DNA of 64,000 bases from UBA2589 sp965223235. Its GTDB lineage: Bacteria > Gemmatimonadota > Gemmatimonadetes > Longimicrobiales > Gaopeijiaceae. The position numbers were made by a program, and so were the translations under genes. Each line of letters starts with the position of its first letter. The first letter of the stretch is position 1. The notes under the pieces were generated by a model. That model saw only the letters and a list, made by a program, of their open reading frames with translations, had not been told where the DNA came from and did not search any database. Location: NCBI GenBank assembly GCA_965223235.1, contig CBDCVV010000005.1, forward strand, positions 310,001 to 374,000, given 5' to 3'. Shown piece by piece: positions 15,587 to 24,385 of the stretch.

Positions 15587-16167
15587 ACGAACGGAAGCTG
15601 ACTCCGGACGCCGAAGAGCGCCGCCTCGCGGAGCTCATCGGCTCGCTCCGCACCGACGCGAGAGCGCCCGCAGCGCTGAGGTCGCGCGTCATGCGGGCTG
15701 TGGCCGAGCCGGCAGCTCCTGCATGGTTGCGTGCCCTCCGCTGGTGGCTCGAGCCGCGGTCCATCCAAATCCGGCCTGCGTACGCGGGGGCCGCCGCACT
15801 CCTCGCCGTCGTGGCGGGAGGCACGGTCCTCTCCCTATCGAGCCCGTCTACCTCTGGGCCAGTCGCCGCGGTTCAGCAACAGAACCAGCAGATCGTTACG
15901 AGGTTCGTCCTCGTGGCCCCCGGAGCCGGCTCTGTCCAACTGACGGGCGACTTCGCGGCGTGGAGCGAACAGGGCATCGAGCTCCGCGATGATCGCGGCA
16001 CCGGGTTATGGACCGCGGACGTCCCGCTCGATCCGGGCGTATATCAGTACGTCTTCATTGTGGACGGGACAGAGTGGCGCCCGGACCCGACCGCGGTATC
16101 CCAGGTCGACGACGGCTTCGGAAGACTCAACAGTGTCGTCATCGTCAGCCCGGAGGGTTCGGCCTGA
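15583..16167 (+). CDS. Putative anti-sigma factor with extracytoplasmic glycogen-binding (E-set) domain
   Basis: 194 aa. Residues 1-60 are a soluble charged segment (EERRLAELIGSLRTDARAP, LRSRVMRAVAE). One transmembrane helix lies at about 66-84 (AGAAALLAVVAGGTVLSL). Residues 100-190 are an AMPK/CBM48-type E-set domain (VTRFVLVAPGAGSVQLTGDF, LDPGVYQYVFIVDG, VDDGFGRLNSVV). The position right behind the sigma gene with an ATGA overlap suggests an anti-sigma role, with the E-set domain as sensor. No zinc-binding HxxxCxxC motif is present, so it would be an atypical anti-sigma. Its E-set domain is paralogous to that of the gene at 16823. Confidence 0.68.
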   Translation: MNERKLTPDAEERRLAELIGSLRTDARAPAALRSRVMRAVAEPAAPAWLRALRWWLEPRSIQIRPAYAGAAALLAVVAGGTVLSLSSPSTSGPVAAVQQQNQQIVTRFVLVAPGAGSVQLTGDFAAWSEQGIELRDDRGTGLWTADVPLDPGVYQYVFIVDGTEWRPDPTAVSQVDDGFGRLNSVVIVSPEGSA

Positions 16168-16826
16168 TGTCGACGCGCGTTCTCCTGCTTGGGTTCGCCC
16201 TCGCGCTTCCGGCCCAACTTGCGGCCCAGAGTGCTGAACTGCGTGCTCGAGTCGACGCCCAAACGCTCGCACTCGTATCACCGCTCTTGGAGAATGCCGT
16301 CCGTGACTCTCTTCCCGTCCGAGCTCTCGAGTCGAAGATCCTCGAAGGTGTGACCAAGGGTGTACCGGCGGAGCGAATAGGCGGGGTGGTGGCGCAGCTG
16401 GCTAACGAATTCCGGTCGGCCCGGTCAGCCCTCCGCGAGGGCTTACCCTCGGCGGCCATTCACCCGGGTGAGATCGTGGCCGTGGCGACCGCCGCCCGAC
16501 TCGGTGTCGGGGCAGAAGTCTCTCGTGAACTCTGGACGTCACGCCGTGGCGCCGTATCGTTGGAGGTTCCGATCACTGTCCTCGGCGAACTCGTTCGTCG
16601 AGGGGTCCCCGTGACTCAGGCCGCAGACGTGATGGCGCACATCGTAAGTAGCTCGGTGCCTCTCCCCGTTGCCGCTCAGATCCCCGGAAAAATCGACGGT
16701 GCCGTCGGTGCGGGGACTTCGCCTGGAGCAGCGCTTGGGGAGGCGCTTCGAGCTCTCCACATTCCCGACCCGCCCGGTCAGGCCGTGGGTCGTGGGCAAG
16801 GAAGAGGCAGAGGACCCGGCGGGTGA
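16167..16826 (+). CDS. Secreted Arg/Gly-tailed protein of unknown function (paralogue 1)
   Basis: 219 aa from ATG 16167, which shares a base with the previous stop (TGATG). A cleavable signal (RVLLLGFALALPAQLAAQ) is followed by an Ala/Leu-rich, probably helical domain at about 25-190 (SKILEGVTKGVPAERIGGVVAQLANEFRSAR). The tail is short, basic and glycine-rich (GRGQGRGRGPGG). It shares layout and motifs (KG.PA, VLGELV.RGV, RGRG tail) with the gene at 18096. I do not recognise a family. Its place in the sigma operon suggests it works in the envelope with the E-set proteins. Confidence 0.72.
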   Translation: MSTRVLLLGFALALPAQLAAQSAELRARVDAQTLALVSPLLENAVRDSLPVRALESKILEGVTKGVPAERIGGVVAQLANEFRSARSALREGLPSAAIHPGEIVAVATAARLGVGAEVSRELWTSRRGAVSLEVPITVLGELVRRGVPVTQAADVMAHIVSSSVPLPVAAQIPGKIDGAVGAGTSPGAALGEALRALHIPDPPGQAVGRGQGRGRGPGG

Positions 16827-18004
16827 CCCCGGGAGGCGCTAACTGCGTCGCCTCGATCGATCCAACACTCTCGGGCTCTGGCCATATCCGTAAGGCGCTG
16901 AGGATCGTCACCGTCTGCCTGGCCGGGCTCGGATTTCTACCGCGCTCGGCCGAGGCCCAGGACCCGTATTGGGCGGTCGACATCGGTGGCGCCCGCCTGG
17001 CGTACGACTCCCTCGCCGCGCTCAACGCCCCTTCTCTCTCGGGCCTTCTCGAGTGGCAACGACCCGCGTTCTTCAGCCGAGTCGGCGGTTCTTTGACAGG
17101 CTTCGAGGGCAACGGATGGTCGGGGCAAGGGAGAGTGGATGTCTCGACTTGGCGGGCACCTTCCGGCTCTGACGCCCCACTTCGACTGGAGTTCGCCGGG
17201 GCTGTAGCCGGATCCCATCATTCGAGTGGTTTCGATGCGTATCTCGCACAGGGAGATGCGCGTCTTCATATCGTCCGACCCACGTTCGGCCTTTGGCTCG
17301 GCGCGACGCTGGCCGTCGCCAAGAACTCGCTCGACACGGCCTCTGTACAAGCGCTGGTGCCGGCCGTCGGAGGTTGGGCCCAGAACAGCTGGATTCGGGG
17401 GAGCCTCTCCCTGTCGGAAACCCGGCTACTCGGCCGCAGCTTTCCGGAGGCGCGCCTATCGGTCACGGCCACTCACGGCTTCGTAGACGCCACAGCCTTC
17501 CTGGGGGCTCGCGCCCTCCCTGACGATGCCGCCGGCGGCGAAGCCGCTTGGCTTGGGGCATCGGCAGCAGCCTGGCTTCGACCGGGGGTCGCGGTCGTGA
17601 TAAGCGGAGGGGAATCCGCGTCCGACCTGCTCCAGGGTCTTCCAGGAGCCGACTTCTTCTCAATCGGGATTCGGTTCACCCAGCGAAGAAGGCGCCCGAT
17701 CCCGCCCACGGCTCGTGCCCCGATCGTCTACACCCCTTCGGCTGTACGCTCCGGTGGGCTCACCTTCGATCTTCCGAGGCAAACACGGGTCCAGATCGCC
17801 GGCGACTGGACGGATTGGCAGAAGGTAGAGCTGGAGCGCACGGCAGACGGTCGATGGTTGGTCCCCACGACGCTCGCCCCCGGCGTGTATCGCTTCAACC
17901 TCTGGGTCGACGATGAGCGCTGGATGGTGCCCGAGGGCTTCGCAGAGGTCGATGACGGATTCGGGGGACGTGTAGGACTCCTGATCATCTCCGAGGGGTC
18001 ATGA
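16823..18004 (+). CDS. Secreted beta-rich protein with C-terminal glycogen-binding domain
   Basis: 393 aa from GTG 16823, overlapping the previous stop. A signal sequence appears only at about residues 24-48 (RIVTVCLAGLGFLPRSAEA), so the true start could be later. Residues 50-300 consist of alternating polar and hydrophobic strands with aromatic ends (WQRPAFFSRVGGSL, GRVDVSTWRAP, IGIRFTQRRR), as in outer-membrane barrels. Residues 310-393 are an AMPK/CBM48-like E-set module (QTRVQIAGDWTDWQKVELER, APGVYRFNLWVDDE, VDDGFGGRVGLLI). This end is clearly homologous to the anti-sigma-like gene upstream. A surface carbohydrate-sensing or -binding role is inference. Confidence 0.68.
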   Translation: MTPGGANCVASIDPTLSGSGHIRKALRIVTVCLAGLGFLPRSAEAQDPYWAVDIGGARLAYDSLAALNAPSLSGLLEWQRPAFFSRVGGSLTGFEGNGWSGQGRVDVSTWRAPSGSDAPLRLEFAGAVAGSHHSSGFDAYLAQGDARLHIVRPTFGLWLGATLAVAKNSLDTASVQALVPAVGGWAQNSWIRGSLSLSETRLLGRSFPEARLSVTATHGFVDATAFLGARALPDDAAGGEAAWLGASAAAWLRPGVAVVISGGESASDLLQGLPGADFFSIGIRFTQRRRRPIPPTARAPIVYTPSAVRSGGLTFDLPRQTRVQIAGDWTDWQKVELERTADGRWLVPTTLAPGVYRFNLWVDDERWMVPEGFAEVDDGFGGRVGLLIISEGS

Positions 18005-18095
18005 CTTCCTTGAATTCTTCGCGAGTTGTGACCGACTATGGCGTGTCGAAGTGTTCAAAGAAGAGCACCATGCCCGCTCACCCTGGAGACCGTAG

Positions 18096-18767
18096 ATGAA
18101 AATCCCATTCGGTCCGCTGGTCGTCGCCGCGGTGTGCGCATCGGCACCGCTAAGCGCCCAAGAAGATCACGCGAGTCGACTTGCGACCGCACCAGGGGAG
18201 TTGGCTGCAACCGTCGTTGAGTTGGTACGGTCTGCCGAAGCGATCGGGGTACCTGCGAAACCCCTGACGGACCTCGCGCTGGAGGGTCTCGCCAAGGGAC
18301 ATGCTCCTGCGGACGTGGCCCGCGCCGTCGAGGCCCTCGCCCGCGACATGGGGCGCGCACGATCCGCGCTCGCGGAAGCGGGCGCTCCCGTTACGCCGGT
18401 CCAGGTCGAGTCCGCAACGATGGCAATCCGCATGGGCGTTGACGGTCGCGAGATCGCAGACATCGCCTCCGCTCAGGGGGGCGGTGAAGGCTTATCCGTG
18501 GCTCTGCTCGTGTTGGGCGAGCTGGTCGAGCGAGGAGTTGGCTCCGACCAGGCGCTCGCGATGGCGAGGGCCACCTTGTCCGGTCGAATGGAAGGCGGTG
18601 CCGCCGGGCCCAACCCCTCGGCCACGTTGGGTCCAGCGACGACGGGAGTAGGAAGCAGCATGAATCCGGCCACCCCGACGTCCGGCGTCACCGTACCCGC
18701 CACCCCGCCAGCCGGGACATACGTTCCCGGCCGCGGACGAGGAAGAAGCGGGCGCGGGGGTGGGTAG
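18096..18767 (+). CDS. Secreted Arg/Gly-tailed protein of unknown function (paralogue 2)
   Basis: 223 aa with GGAG about 9 bases upstream of ATG 18096. It has a signal peptide (LVVAAVCASAPLSAQ), an Ala-rich helical domain at about 25-165 (LTDLALEGLAKGHAPADVARAVEALARDMGRARSAL, LLVLGELVERGV), a Pro/Thr/Gly-rich linker and a basic tail (GRGRGRSGRGGG). It is a paralogue of the gene at 16167 with the same order of blocks. It ends the sigma operon, 91 bp after the E-set/barrel gene, and converges on the ligase-like gene with 2 bp between stops. No known family recognised. Confidence 0.72.
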   Translation: MKIPFGPLVVAAVCASAPLSAQEDHASRLATAPGELAATVVELVRSAEAIGVPAKPLTDLALEGLAKGHAPADVARAVEALARDMGRARSALAEAGAPVTPVQVESATMAIRMGVDGREIADIASAQGGGEGLSVALLVLGELVERGVGSDQALAMARATLSGRMEGGAAGPNPSATLGPATTGVGSSMNPATPTSGVTVPATPPAGTYVPGRGRGRSGRGGG

Positions 18768-18769
18768 AG

Positions 18770-20329
18770 CTAGGCCGTCTCGTGCCCAGGCAGCGACTGA
18801 AGAGGTACGAACTTGCCCCGGGCGGTCAGTAGCGGCTCTCGTCTGACTACTCGGATGGAATCCGCGTCTGCCAGAATCCGGCGGTCTGCACTCGCGAAGA
18901 AGGCCTGGGTGACCTCGGCTTCGTCCTCGATTTCGAGGCGCGGATGTATGAAGAGCGCGAGTCGAGTAAGCCCGTCACGGTCCTCCTGTTCCACCAACTG
19001 GTAGTCCAGTGGCCCGCCGCCGAATCGCCGCGGTAGTTCCGTCTCGAGTAGCGATTCGACATCACTCCCAACCAACGTTGTGCCCTCTGTCGTAAGCTTG
19101 CTGAAGCTCCGAATGCTCCGTACGAAGGTGCGAAACCCGAGCTCGCCGAGCATGCAGCTGCACGCCCGCCGCTCCACGACACCGAAATCGTCGGCTTCAA
19201 CGTTCAGCAACAGCTTGGGTCCCGTGGGTACGAGGCTGGTGAAGTGGAGCGATCCGACTGTGCCACCGGTACGGGGCAGTTCCCGCTCGGCCTGAATCAA
19301 GGCAACCGAATCCTCAAACACATGGATCTCGTCACCGACCGAGCTGTGCCGACAACTGTTGCCTATCGCTCCGTGCTCCGAAAACGCGTATCTGGCAATG
19401 TACGAGGCCCCGGATCGCTGGATCGACGTCGCCTTGCCGGTTGTGATCGGCTCCCCACCGACGATGAAGCGGACGTCGTCTAGAGGCCATCCTCGGGCAT
19501 ACGCGCTCTGTGAAATCCGCACCGCTTTGCTGGGAGTGCAGGAGAACACAGCCCCCCCTTCACGAGACGCACCTGCAAGCCACTGAGCAATGACCTCCTC
19601 GTCACCGATATCGACGATCCGCGGTCTGGGCGTTTGCGTTCCGAAAGCCGGCCCCAGCGCCACGACCGACCCAGAGAACATCCTGTGACGCCAACTACGG
19701 CGTGGGGGGTGTGGAGTAAACCAGACATCGTGAGGGGAACCCCAGCGAGCGTGCCGCAACAGGTTCGTGAGTCCGGTAGGATCTGGTAGCACCCCATGCC
19801 ACATCCCTGTCGGCAGCCCCTGCAACCCATGATCGACGAGTGACAAGAGCGTCGCGGGAGCGAGCGAGCCGATATGATCGAGGTCGATGAACACGCGCAC
19901 CGCCCGACCCGTGCTAGCGCCACTCTCACCCTCGAAGAATGCGGACAGCCCGGGATTGTCGAACGATTTCGGACCCAGAGGAATGGTCCGCCCATCTCGT
20001 TCAAGCGGGCGACGCCCTTTGAACTCTTCGTAACTCACGTAAACGCCAGCCGCTCGGAGTGCCTTCAGGGTTTCCTCGACACCGTCCGAGCGGGCCATCG
20101 ACTCGAAGTCGGAGAAGGCACAGTCAGCCTGCCGCATGAGGGCCGCGTACGGACTGTCCGGTTGCTCGAACACGAAGCCCCGCACCAGTCGTACGAAGCG
20201 ATCGGTCCGGTCCTCCATCCGCCGGCGTACCACGGCTCGAGCTGCTTCCGGATCGAGGCGTGCGCTTAGGAAGCGCCGATATTCGCGGACGAAGCGGAGG
20301 TAACCGACGGCGTGTCGAAATATTCGCAT
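18770..20329 (-). CDS. Acyl-adenylate ligase-like protein (PaaK/LuxE superfamily)
   Basis: 519 aa from ATG 20329, one base after the ammonia-lyase stop (TAG-G-ATG); a GTG at 20347 is an alternative start overlapping the lyase. The middle resembles phenylacetate-CoA ligase and LuxE acyl-protein synthetase: FFEGESGASTGRAVRVF (phosphate-loop-like Ser/Thr/Gly stretch), VRFIVGGEPIT, YAFSEHGAIG, LHFTSLVPTG and, near the C-terminus, TARGKFVPLQ with a Lys suitable for the adenylation lysine. Such enzymes activate carboxylic acids as adenylates. Coupling to an aromatic ammonia-lyase suggests the lyase product (a cinnamate or urocanate type acid) is the substrate. That link is inference. Confidence 0.68.
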   Translation of the reverse strand: MRIFRHAVGYLRFVREYRRFLSARLDPEAARAVVRRRMEDRTDRFVRLVRGFVFEQPDSPYAALMRQADCAFSDFESMARSDGVEETLKALRAAGVYVSYEEFKGRRPLERDGRTIPLGPKSFDNPGLSAFFEGESGASTGRAVRVFIDLDHIGSLAPATLLSLVDHGLQGLPTGMWHGVLPDPTGLTNLLRHARWGSPHDVWFTPHPPRRSWRHRMFSGSVVALGPAFGTQTPRPRIVDIGDEEVIAQWLAGASREGGAVFSCTPSKAVRISQSAYARGWPLDDVRFIVGGEPITTGKATSIQRSGASYIARYAFSEHGAIGNSCRHSSVGDEIHVFEDSVALIQAERELPRTGGTVGSLHFTSLVPTGPKLLLNVEADDFGVVERRACSCMLGELGFRTFVRSIRSFSKLTTEGTTLVGSDVESLLETELPRRFGGGPLDYQLVEQEDRDGLTRLALFIHPRLEIEDEAEVTQAFFASADRRILADADSIRVVRREPLLTARGKFVPLQSLPGHETA

Positions 20330-20330
20330 C

Positions 20331-21959
20331 CTACCCGGCCCCGACACTCCGTTCGGTTACGATCTTAGCCAGTACACCCGAAGAGATTAGGCCTCGGACA
20401 CGCTCGATATCGGCCGCTAGCTCACGGTCCGCCGCAACGTACGCTGACACGTTGCGGACGGCGTCATACACGGCTCGGCACCCCGCCCCGAGACGCTCAG
20501 GGCCTCTCAGGTCCGCGGCCTGTGCCAGAAGTAGCAGGTGGATCGCAGCCACCTGTTCGGTCAGCTTCACGATCTCACGGGCCTGCCGCGCAGCTATGGT
20601 TGCCATCGACACTTTGTCTTGGTTGTGGCACGCGGTCGAACGACTGAACGTCGTCATCGGTGTCGCAGCGTTGAGGGCCTCAGCAGTGAGAGCAGAAATC
20701 ACCAGCTGCATGCCTCGGAAGCCGTAGTGCGTGCCAGCCTCGGGGTGCTCATCCGGGAGCGGGTGCCTGCATCCGACACCGAGGCCCCGGTTGTACTGCG
20801 CATCGACAACCAAAGCGAACTGACGATCCAGCAGATCCGCAACGCTGGAGACTCCCACCTTCAACGTGTCTGCCGCCATCCCAACGTGGAAGCCCGAGAA
20901 ATTCCCCCCGCTGTGCACCCGGCCCGCATCCGGATCGAAGAGCGGGTTGTCATGGCTTGAGTTGAGCTCACTGGTAAGGGTGCTTCGAATCCAAGTCATG
21001 GCGTCTTCCACCGCGCCGATGCACTGCGGAGCACATCGTACCGAGTAGTGGTCCTGGATCGGGGTGTCTAGCTGACGCCGCCCCTCGGACAAGGTGCCGA
21101 AGGCATCCACGACCTCTTCGTACTGTTGCACGAGCTCGCTTCCCTCCAGCAAGGTCCGAACCCGGGTGGCTGAGATCCGTTGACCGTCGTGCCCCTTCGC
21201 GATCTCGTGGATGAATGGGTCGAACGCTCCGGACACACCCTGGAGGACCTCGACGGTAAGCGCCGTGCAGGCGTCGGCCACGGCCAGCAGTCGGGCCGCC
21301 GCCTCCGACGCTAGACCGGCGATAGCGGTCATGACCGTAGTGCCGTTGACGAGAGCCAAGGCCTCTTTGGGCGCCGGGCGAATGGGCTCGATTCCGGCGG
21401 CCACCATAGCTTCAGACGCGGGACAGATCCTGCCCTCGAAGTAGACCTCGCGTTCCCCCATCAACACGGCCGCGATGTACGACGACGGCACTAGGTCTCC
21501 GCTCGCCCCGACGGACCCCAGCGCAGGAATGCACGGTGTGACGCCTCGGTTGAGAAGGGCCATGAGCCGATCGATGAGCGCAGGTCGGACGCCCGAGTAC
21601 CCCCGGGCGAAGCAGTTGACTCGCGCGAGGACACTCGCGCGACACTCCTCTTCCGAGAGGTAGGGCCCCACTCCACAACCAAGGAAGCGCACGAGGTTGG
21701 ACTGGAACCCCTCCGCGCGATCGCCCCCTATCTGCGTGTCGACCGCTAGTCCCGGTCCGGTGGTCACTCCGTACACAACCCTACCGGCATCGACGAGCGC
21801 CTCCGTCATGCTCCATGACTTCGCAATCCTTTCGCGGATTCGCAGCTCTGGGGTCAATACCACCTCAGCGCCGGCAGCCGCGACCCGTTCCAGATCTTCC
21901 AGGCTCAGTGACTGCCCGTCGACCACCACCGGTTGTGAGTCTGATCGTCTATCGCTCAA
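20331..21959 (-). CDS. Aromatic amino acid (histidine/tyrosine/phenylalanine) ammonia-lyase
   Basis: 542 aa from TTG 21959, with GAGG six bases upstream. The MIO cofactor triad Ala-Ser-Gly is at 152-154 (GSVGASGDL). The catalytic Tyr is near residue 63 (VYGVTTGPG). LVNGTTVMTAI, YSVRCAPQ, ELNSSHDNPLF and GGNFSGFHVG are all family motifs. The substrate-selectivity pair, Ser-His in HutH and often His-x in tyrosine ammonia-lyase, is Arg91-Phe92 here (NLVRFLGCGVG). It is therefore probably not a classical histidase, and no hutU/I/G genes are present. It would release ammonia to give an alpha,beta-unsaturated acid, and is coupled to the ligase-like gene. Confidence 0.85.
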   Translation of the reverse strand: MSDRRSDSQPVVVDGQSLSLEDLERVAAAGAEVVLTPELRIRERIAKSWSMTEALVDAGRVVYGVTTGPGLAVDTQIGGDRAEGFQSNLVRFLGCGVGPYLSEEECRASVLARVNCFARGYSGVRPALIDRLMALLNRGVTPCIPALGSVGASGDLVPSSYIAAVLMGEREVYFEGRICPASEAMVAAGIEPIRPAPKEALALVNGTTVMTAIAGLASEAAARLLAVADACTALTVEVLQGVSGAFDPFIHEIAKGHDGQRISATRVRTLLEGSELVQQYEEVVDAFGTLSEGRRQLDTPIQDHYSVRCAPQCIGAVEDAMTWIRSTLTSELNSSHDNPLFDPDAGRVHSGGNFSGFHVGMAADTLKVGVSSVADLLDRQFALVVDAQYNRGLGVGCRHPLPDEHPEAGTHYGFRGMQLVISALTAEALNAATPMTTFSRSTACHNQDKVSMATIAARQAREIVKLTEQVAAIHLLLLAQAADLRGPERLGAGCRAVYDAVRNVSAYVAADRELAADIERVRGLISSGVLAKIVTERSVGAG

Positions 21960-22055
21960 GAAGGGCCTCGTGATCTAGTCGGGGAAAACTCTTGGTCGCG
22001 CGTGGAACCGGAGCCTAACGTAGAGAACCCCCTTCTCGCACCAAAAGGCGAGCAC

Positions 22056-22982
22056 ATGAGTTCCGATCCCCCTCTAATCGGCAAGTACCAGGACGACGTG
22101 CACGCCGAGGTTCAGGACGAGATTCACGTCGGTGCCTACGGGTACAAGTACCGAATGATGAATGGCGTGGTAATGCCACCCTATATCACGCCGAGTCGCT
22201 ACGAGCTTTCGCGAACCGTTGAGATGCGGAACAGCGATCTCTGCTTTACCGGCTTTCCAAAGTCGGGATCAACATGGCTGAGCTATATCCTCCTTCTCTT
22301 GGTCCACAGGGGAGAGACCCCGACGGAGAAGACCCTCCGGGGTTCACTCCACTGGGTGGCCAGCTCGTTCACCTATCCAAGGAGCCGAGACGAGCTCGCA
22401 TCACATCCCGACCCGAGAATCTTCAAGAGTCACATGCCGTTCTCGATGGCGGTTGGGGGCGATCCACTGGCCGGACCCTGCAAGCATATCTACATCGCTC
22501 GCAACCCGAAGGACGTCTGTGTCTCCTACTTCAAGTTCGAGAGCGACAAGAGCTGGGCAGGCGGATACTCGGGACCCTTCGAGCATTGGTTGGAGATGTT
22601 CCAGAACGGTCAGGTTCAGCGAGGAGATTGGTTCGACCACGTCCTGTCGTGGTGGGAGCATCGCAACTCCGACTTCGTCCACTTCATGACGTACGAGGAT
22701 CTCCGCTTCGAATTCGACGAGACCGTGTCCAGGATAGCAGAATTCCTCGGGTACCCCTTGGACGACAACCTACTCGACATCATCCGTTCGAAGACCGACT
22801 TCGACTCAATGAGCAAGGAAGACTTCAGCAGCATGCACGAAATCGAGGAACTGGGCGAGTTCTTCCGGAAGGGTCAGGTGGGGTCATGGAAGGCTGAATT
22901 CACGGAGACTCAAAGCCAGGCTTTCGATGCTCTCTGCGAGGCGCGGCTCGCCGGTAGTGGGCTCTCCTTCCGCTACGAGTAG
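22056..22982 (+). CDS. Cytosolic-type sulfotransferase (Sulfotransfer_1)
   Basis: 308 aa from ATG 22056, preceded by AAGGCGAG; a GTG at 22002 is the alternative. PAPS-binding motifs are clear: the 5'-phosphosulfate loop FPKSGSTWLSYIL, the 3'-phosphate motif ARNPKDVCVSYFKF, and the C-terminal RKGQVGSWK loop. KSHMPF carries the likely catalytic His. The family transfers sulfate from PAPS to hydroxyl or amine acceptors, often phenols, steroids or lipids. It is divergent from the ammonia-lyase with about 95 bp between starts. A shared phenolic pathway (lyase product made, activated, then sulfated) is plausible but unproven. Confidence 0.88.
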   Translation: MSSDPPLIGKYQDDVHAEVQDEIHVGAYGYKYRMMNGVVMPPYITPSRYELSRTVEMRNSDLCFTGFPKSGSTWLSYILLLLVHRGETPTEKTLRGSLHWVASSFTYPRSRDELASHPDPRIFKSHMPFSMAVGGDPLAGPCKHIYIARNPKDVCVSYFKFESDKSWAGGYSGPFEHWLEMFQNGQVQRGDWFDHVLSWWEHRNSDFVHFMTYEDLRFEFDETVSRIAEFLGYPLDDNLLDIIRSKTDFDSMSKEDFSSMHEIEELGEFFRKGQVGSWKAEFTETQSQAFDALCEARLAGSGLSFRYE

Positions 22983-22988
22983 TACCCG

Positions 22989-24347
22989 TTACGTCTTTCC
23001 GAAGTGCTCCATAATCGCGGCCGCGTATTTGATACCCTGCATGTACCGACCGATCTCAATATTCTCGTCGGGCGCATGAAGGTTGGCGCCCGGATTAGAA
23101 AAGCCGGTCAGAACGCATGGAATCCAGACGTGTCGTAGGATCGCCCCCTCGGCCGAGACCCCGTTCACGACGGGCAGTTCTCCGTACACCTCGGTGGCCG
23201 CAGCGATGATGGCCCGACTGATGTCTTCCTTGACCGAAATCTTGTAGGGCGGCTCCGCCCCATCGAAGGCCTGAACCTCGATGTGGCCAAAGCCGTGCTT
23301 CTCGAGATGCGCCTTTAACTTTCGGATCGCGTCTGCCGGCTGGATGTTCGGAATCAGTCGAAAATCCATACGCACACGCGCTTCGCACGGGATGATCGTC
23401 TTCCTTCCCTGGCCCGTGTAGCCCGCAATCATCCCTTGGATGTTCGCAGTTGGCTCATACGTGCGAGCCCTGATCGCGTCGACTCCGTCACGGCCCAGGG
23501 CGAACTCGGAGATGCCCCACTCTTCCTTGAGGGCGTCGAGGTCCACCCGTGCCGCCTTGTCCAACAATTGCTGCTCATCGTCCGGGCCCAGCTGCCAAAT
23601 CCCCTCCTCCCAATCTTCGATGAGGATCTTCCGATCTCGGTCGAGGATCGTGTTCAGCGCCCAGATCAGCTCCCACACGGGCGACTCGACGAGGGGAAAG
23701 TTGAGCGAGTGAACGTCCGTCTTCGCTCCCCGCGCAATCAGCTCCACGAACAACACTGACTTCAATCCCAAAGACACGTCGGGTACGGCGGTGCCGGTCT
23801 CCATGGATCCGTCGAGGCAATGCATCCCGTCCGCGGCGAGGAGCTCCTCATTCTTCGCAGCCCACGCGGCCAGGTTGGGAGAGCCGATCTCTTCCTCACC
23901 CTCGATGAGAAACTTGAGTCCTACGGGGACCTCTCCACGCACCTCGAGGAACGCCTTCGCCGCCTTGTTGAAGGCCAGCACACCCGACTTGTTGTCGGTC
24001 GAGCCCCGCCCGTACATGACCCCGTCGACGATGTCGGCGGACCAAGGCCCCCCGTGCGTCCATTCATCGAGCGGCTCGGGCGGCTGTACGTCGTAATGCG
24101 AGTAGCACAGAATGGTTTTCGCATCCTCGGCTGCGGCCTCGAGGTGACCGAATACGACGGGTGGGCCTTCCTCTAACTCATGGAGTTCTGCCGGAAGCCC
24201 ATCGTCGTGCATCATCGAGCGAACCAGGTCGGCGCACTCTCGGAGTCCGACCCCCTGCGCCGAGATCGAAGGCTGCTGCACGAGACGCTGCAGATCGCGG
24301 ACGCACTCGTCCTGATGGGCGTCGATCCAGTCGTAAATGGGCTGCAT
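22989..24347 (-). CDS. M20 family metallodipeptidase
   Basis: 452 aa from ATG 24347 (a TTG two codons upstream is possible). Dinuclear zinc site residues are visible: His in CYSHYDVQP (about 84), bridging Asp in GRGSTDNKSG (about 118), catalytic Glu pair in EGEEEIGSPN (about 151-152), and Asp and His in the later HCLDGSMETG and GVSAEGAILRHVW blocks. A lid/dimerisation domain lies in the middle (DVHSLNFPLVESPVWELIWALN). Length and motifs match the CNDP/DapE-like dipeptidase group. It is the last gene of the long minus-strand catabolic operon, suggesting hydrolysis of an imported di- or oligopeptide or N-acyl amino acid. Confidence 0.9.
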   Translation of the reverse strand: MQPIYDWIDAHQDECVRDLQRLVQQPSISAQGVGLRECADLVRSMMHDDGLPAELHELEEGPPVVFGHLEAAAEDAKTILCYSHYDVQPPEPLDEWTHGGPWSADIVDGVMYGRGSTDNKSGVLAFNKAAKAFLEVRGEVPVGLKFLIEGEEEIGSPNLAAWAAKNEELLAADGMHCLDGSMETGTAVPDVSLGLKSVLFVELIARGAKTDVHSLNFPLVESPVWELIWALNTILDRDRKILIEDWEEGIWQLGPDDEQQLLDKAARVDLDALKEEWGISEFALGRDGVDAIRARTYEPTANIQGMIAGYTGQGRKTIIPCEARVRMDFRLIPNIQPADAIRKLKAHLEKHGFGHIEVQAFDGAEPPYKISVKEDISRAIIAAATEVYGELPVVNGVSAEGAILRHVWIPCVLTGFSNPGANLHAPDENIEIGRYMQGIKYAAAIMEHFGKT

Positions 24348-24385
24348 GCTCAACGGTTGATCTCTCCAGCTGTATGTGGTCGTAC

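Noticed and set aside
20331..21959. Naming the ammonia-lyase hutH
   Set aside because: The selectivity pair is Arg-Phe instead of Ser-His, and no urocanase, imidazolonepropionase or formiminoglutamase gene is adjacent.
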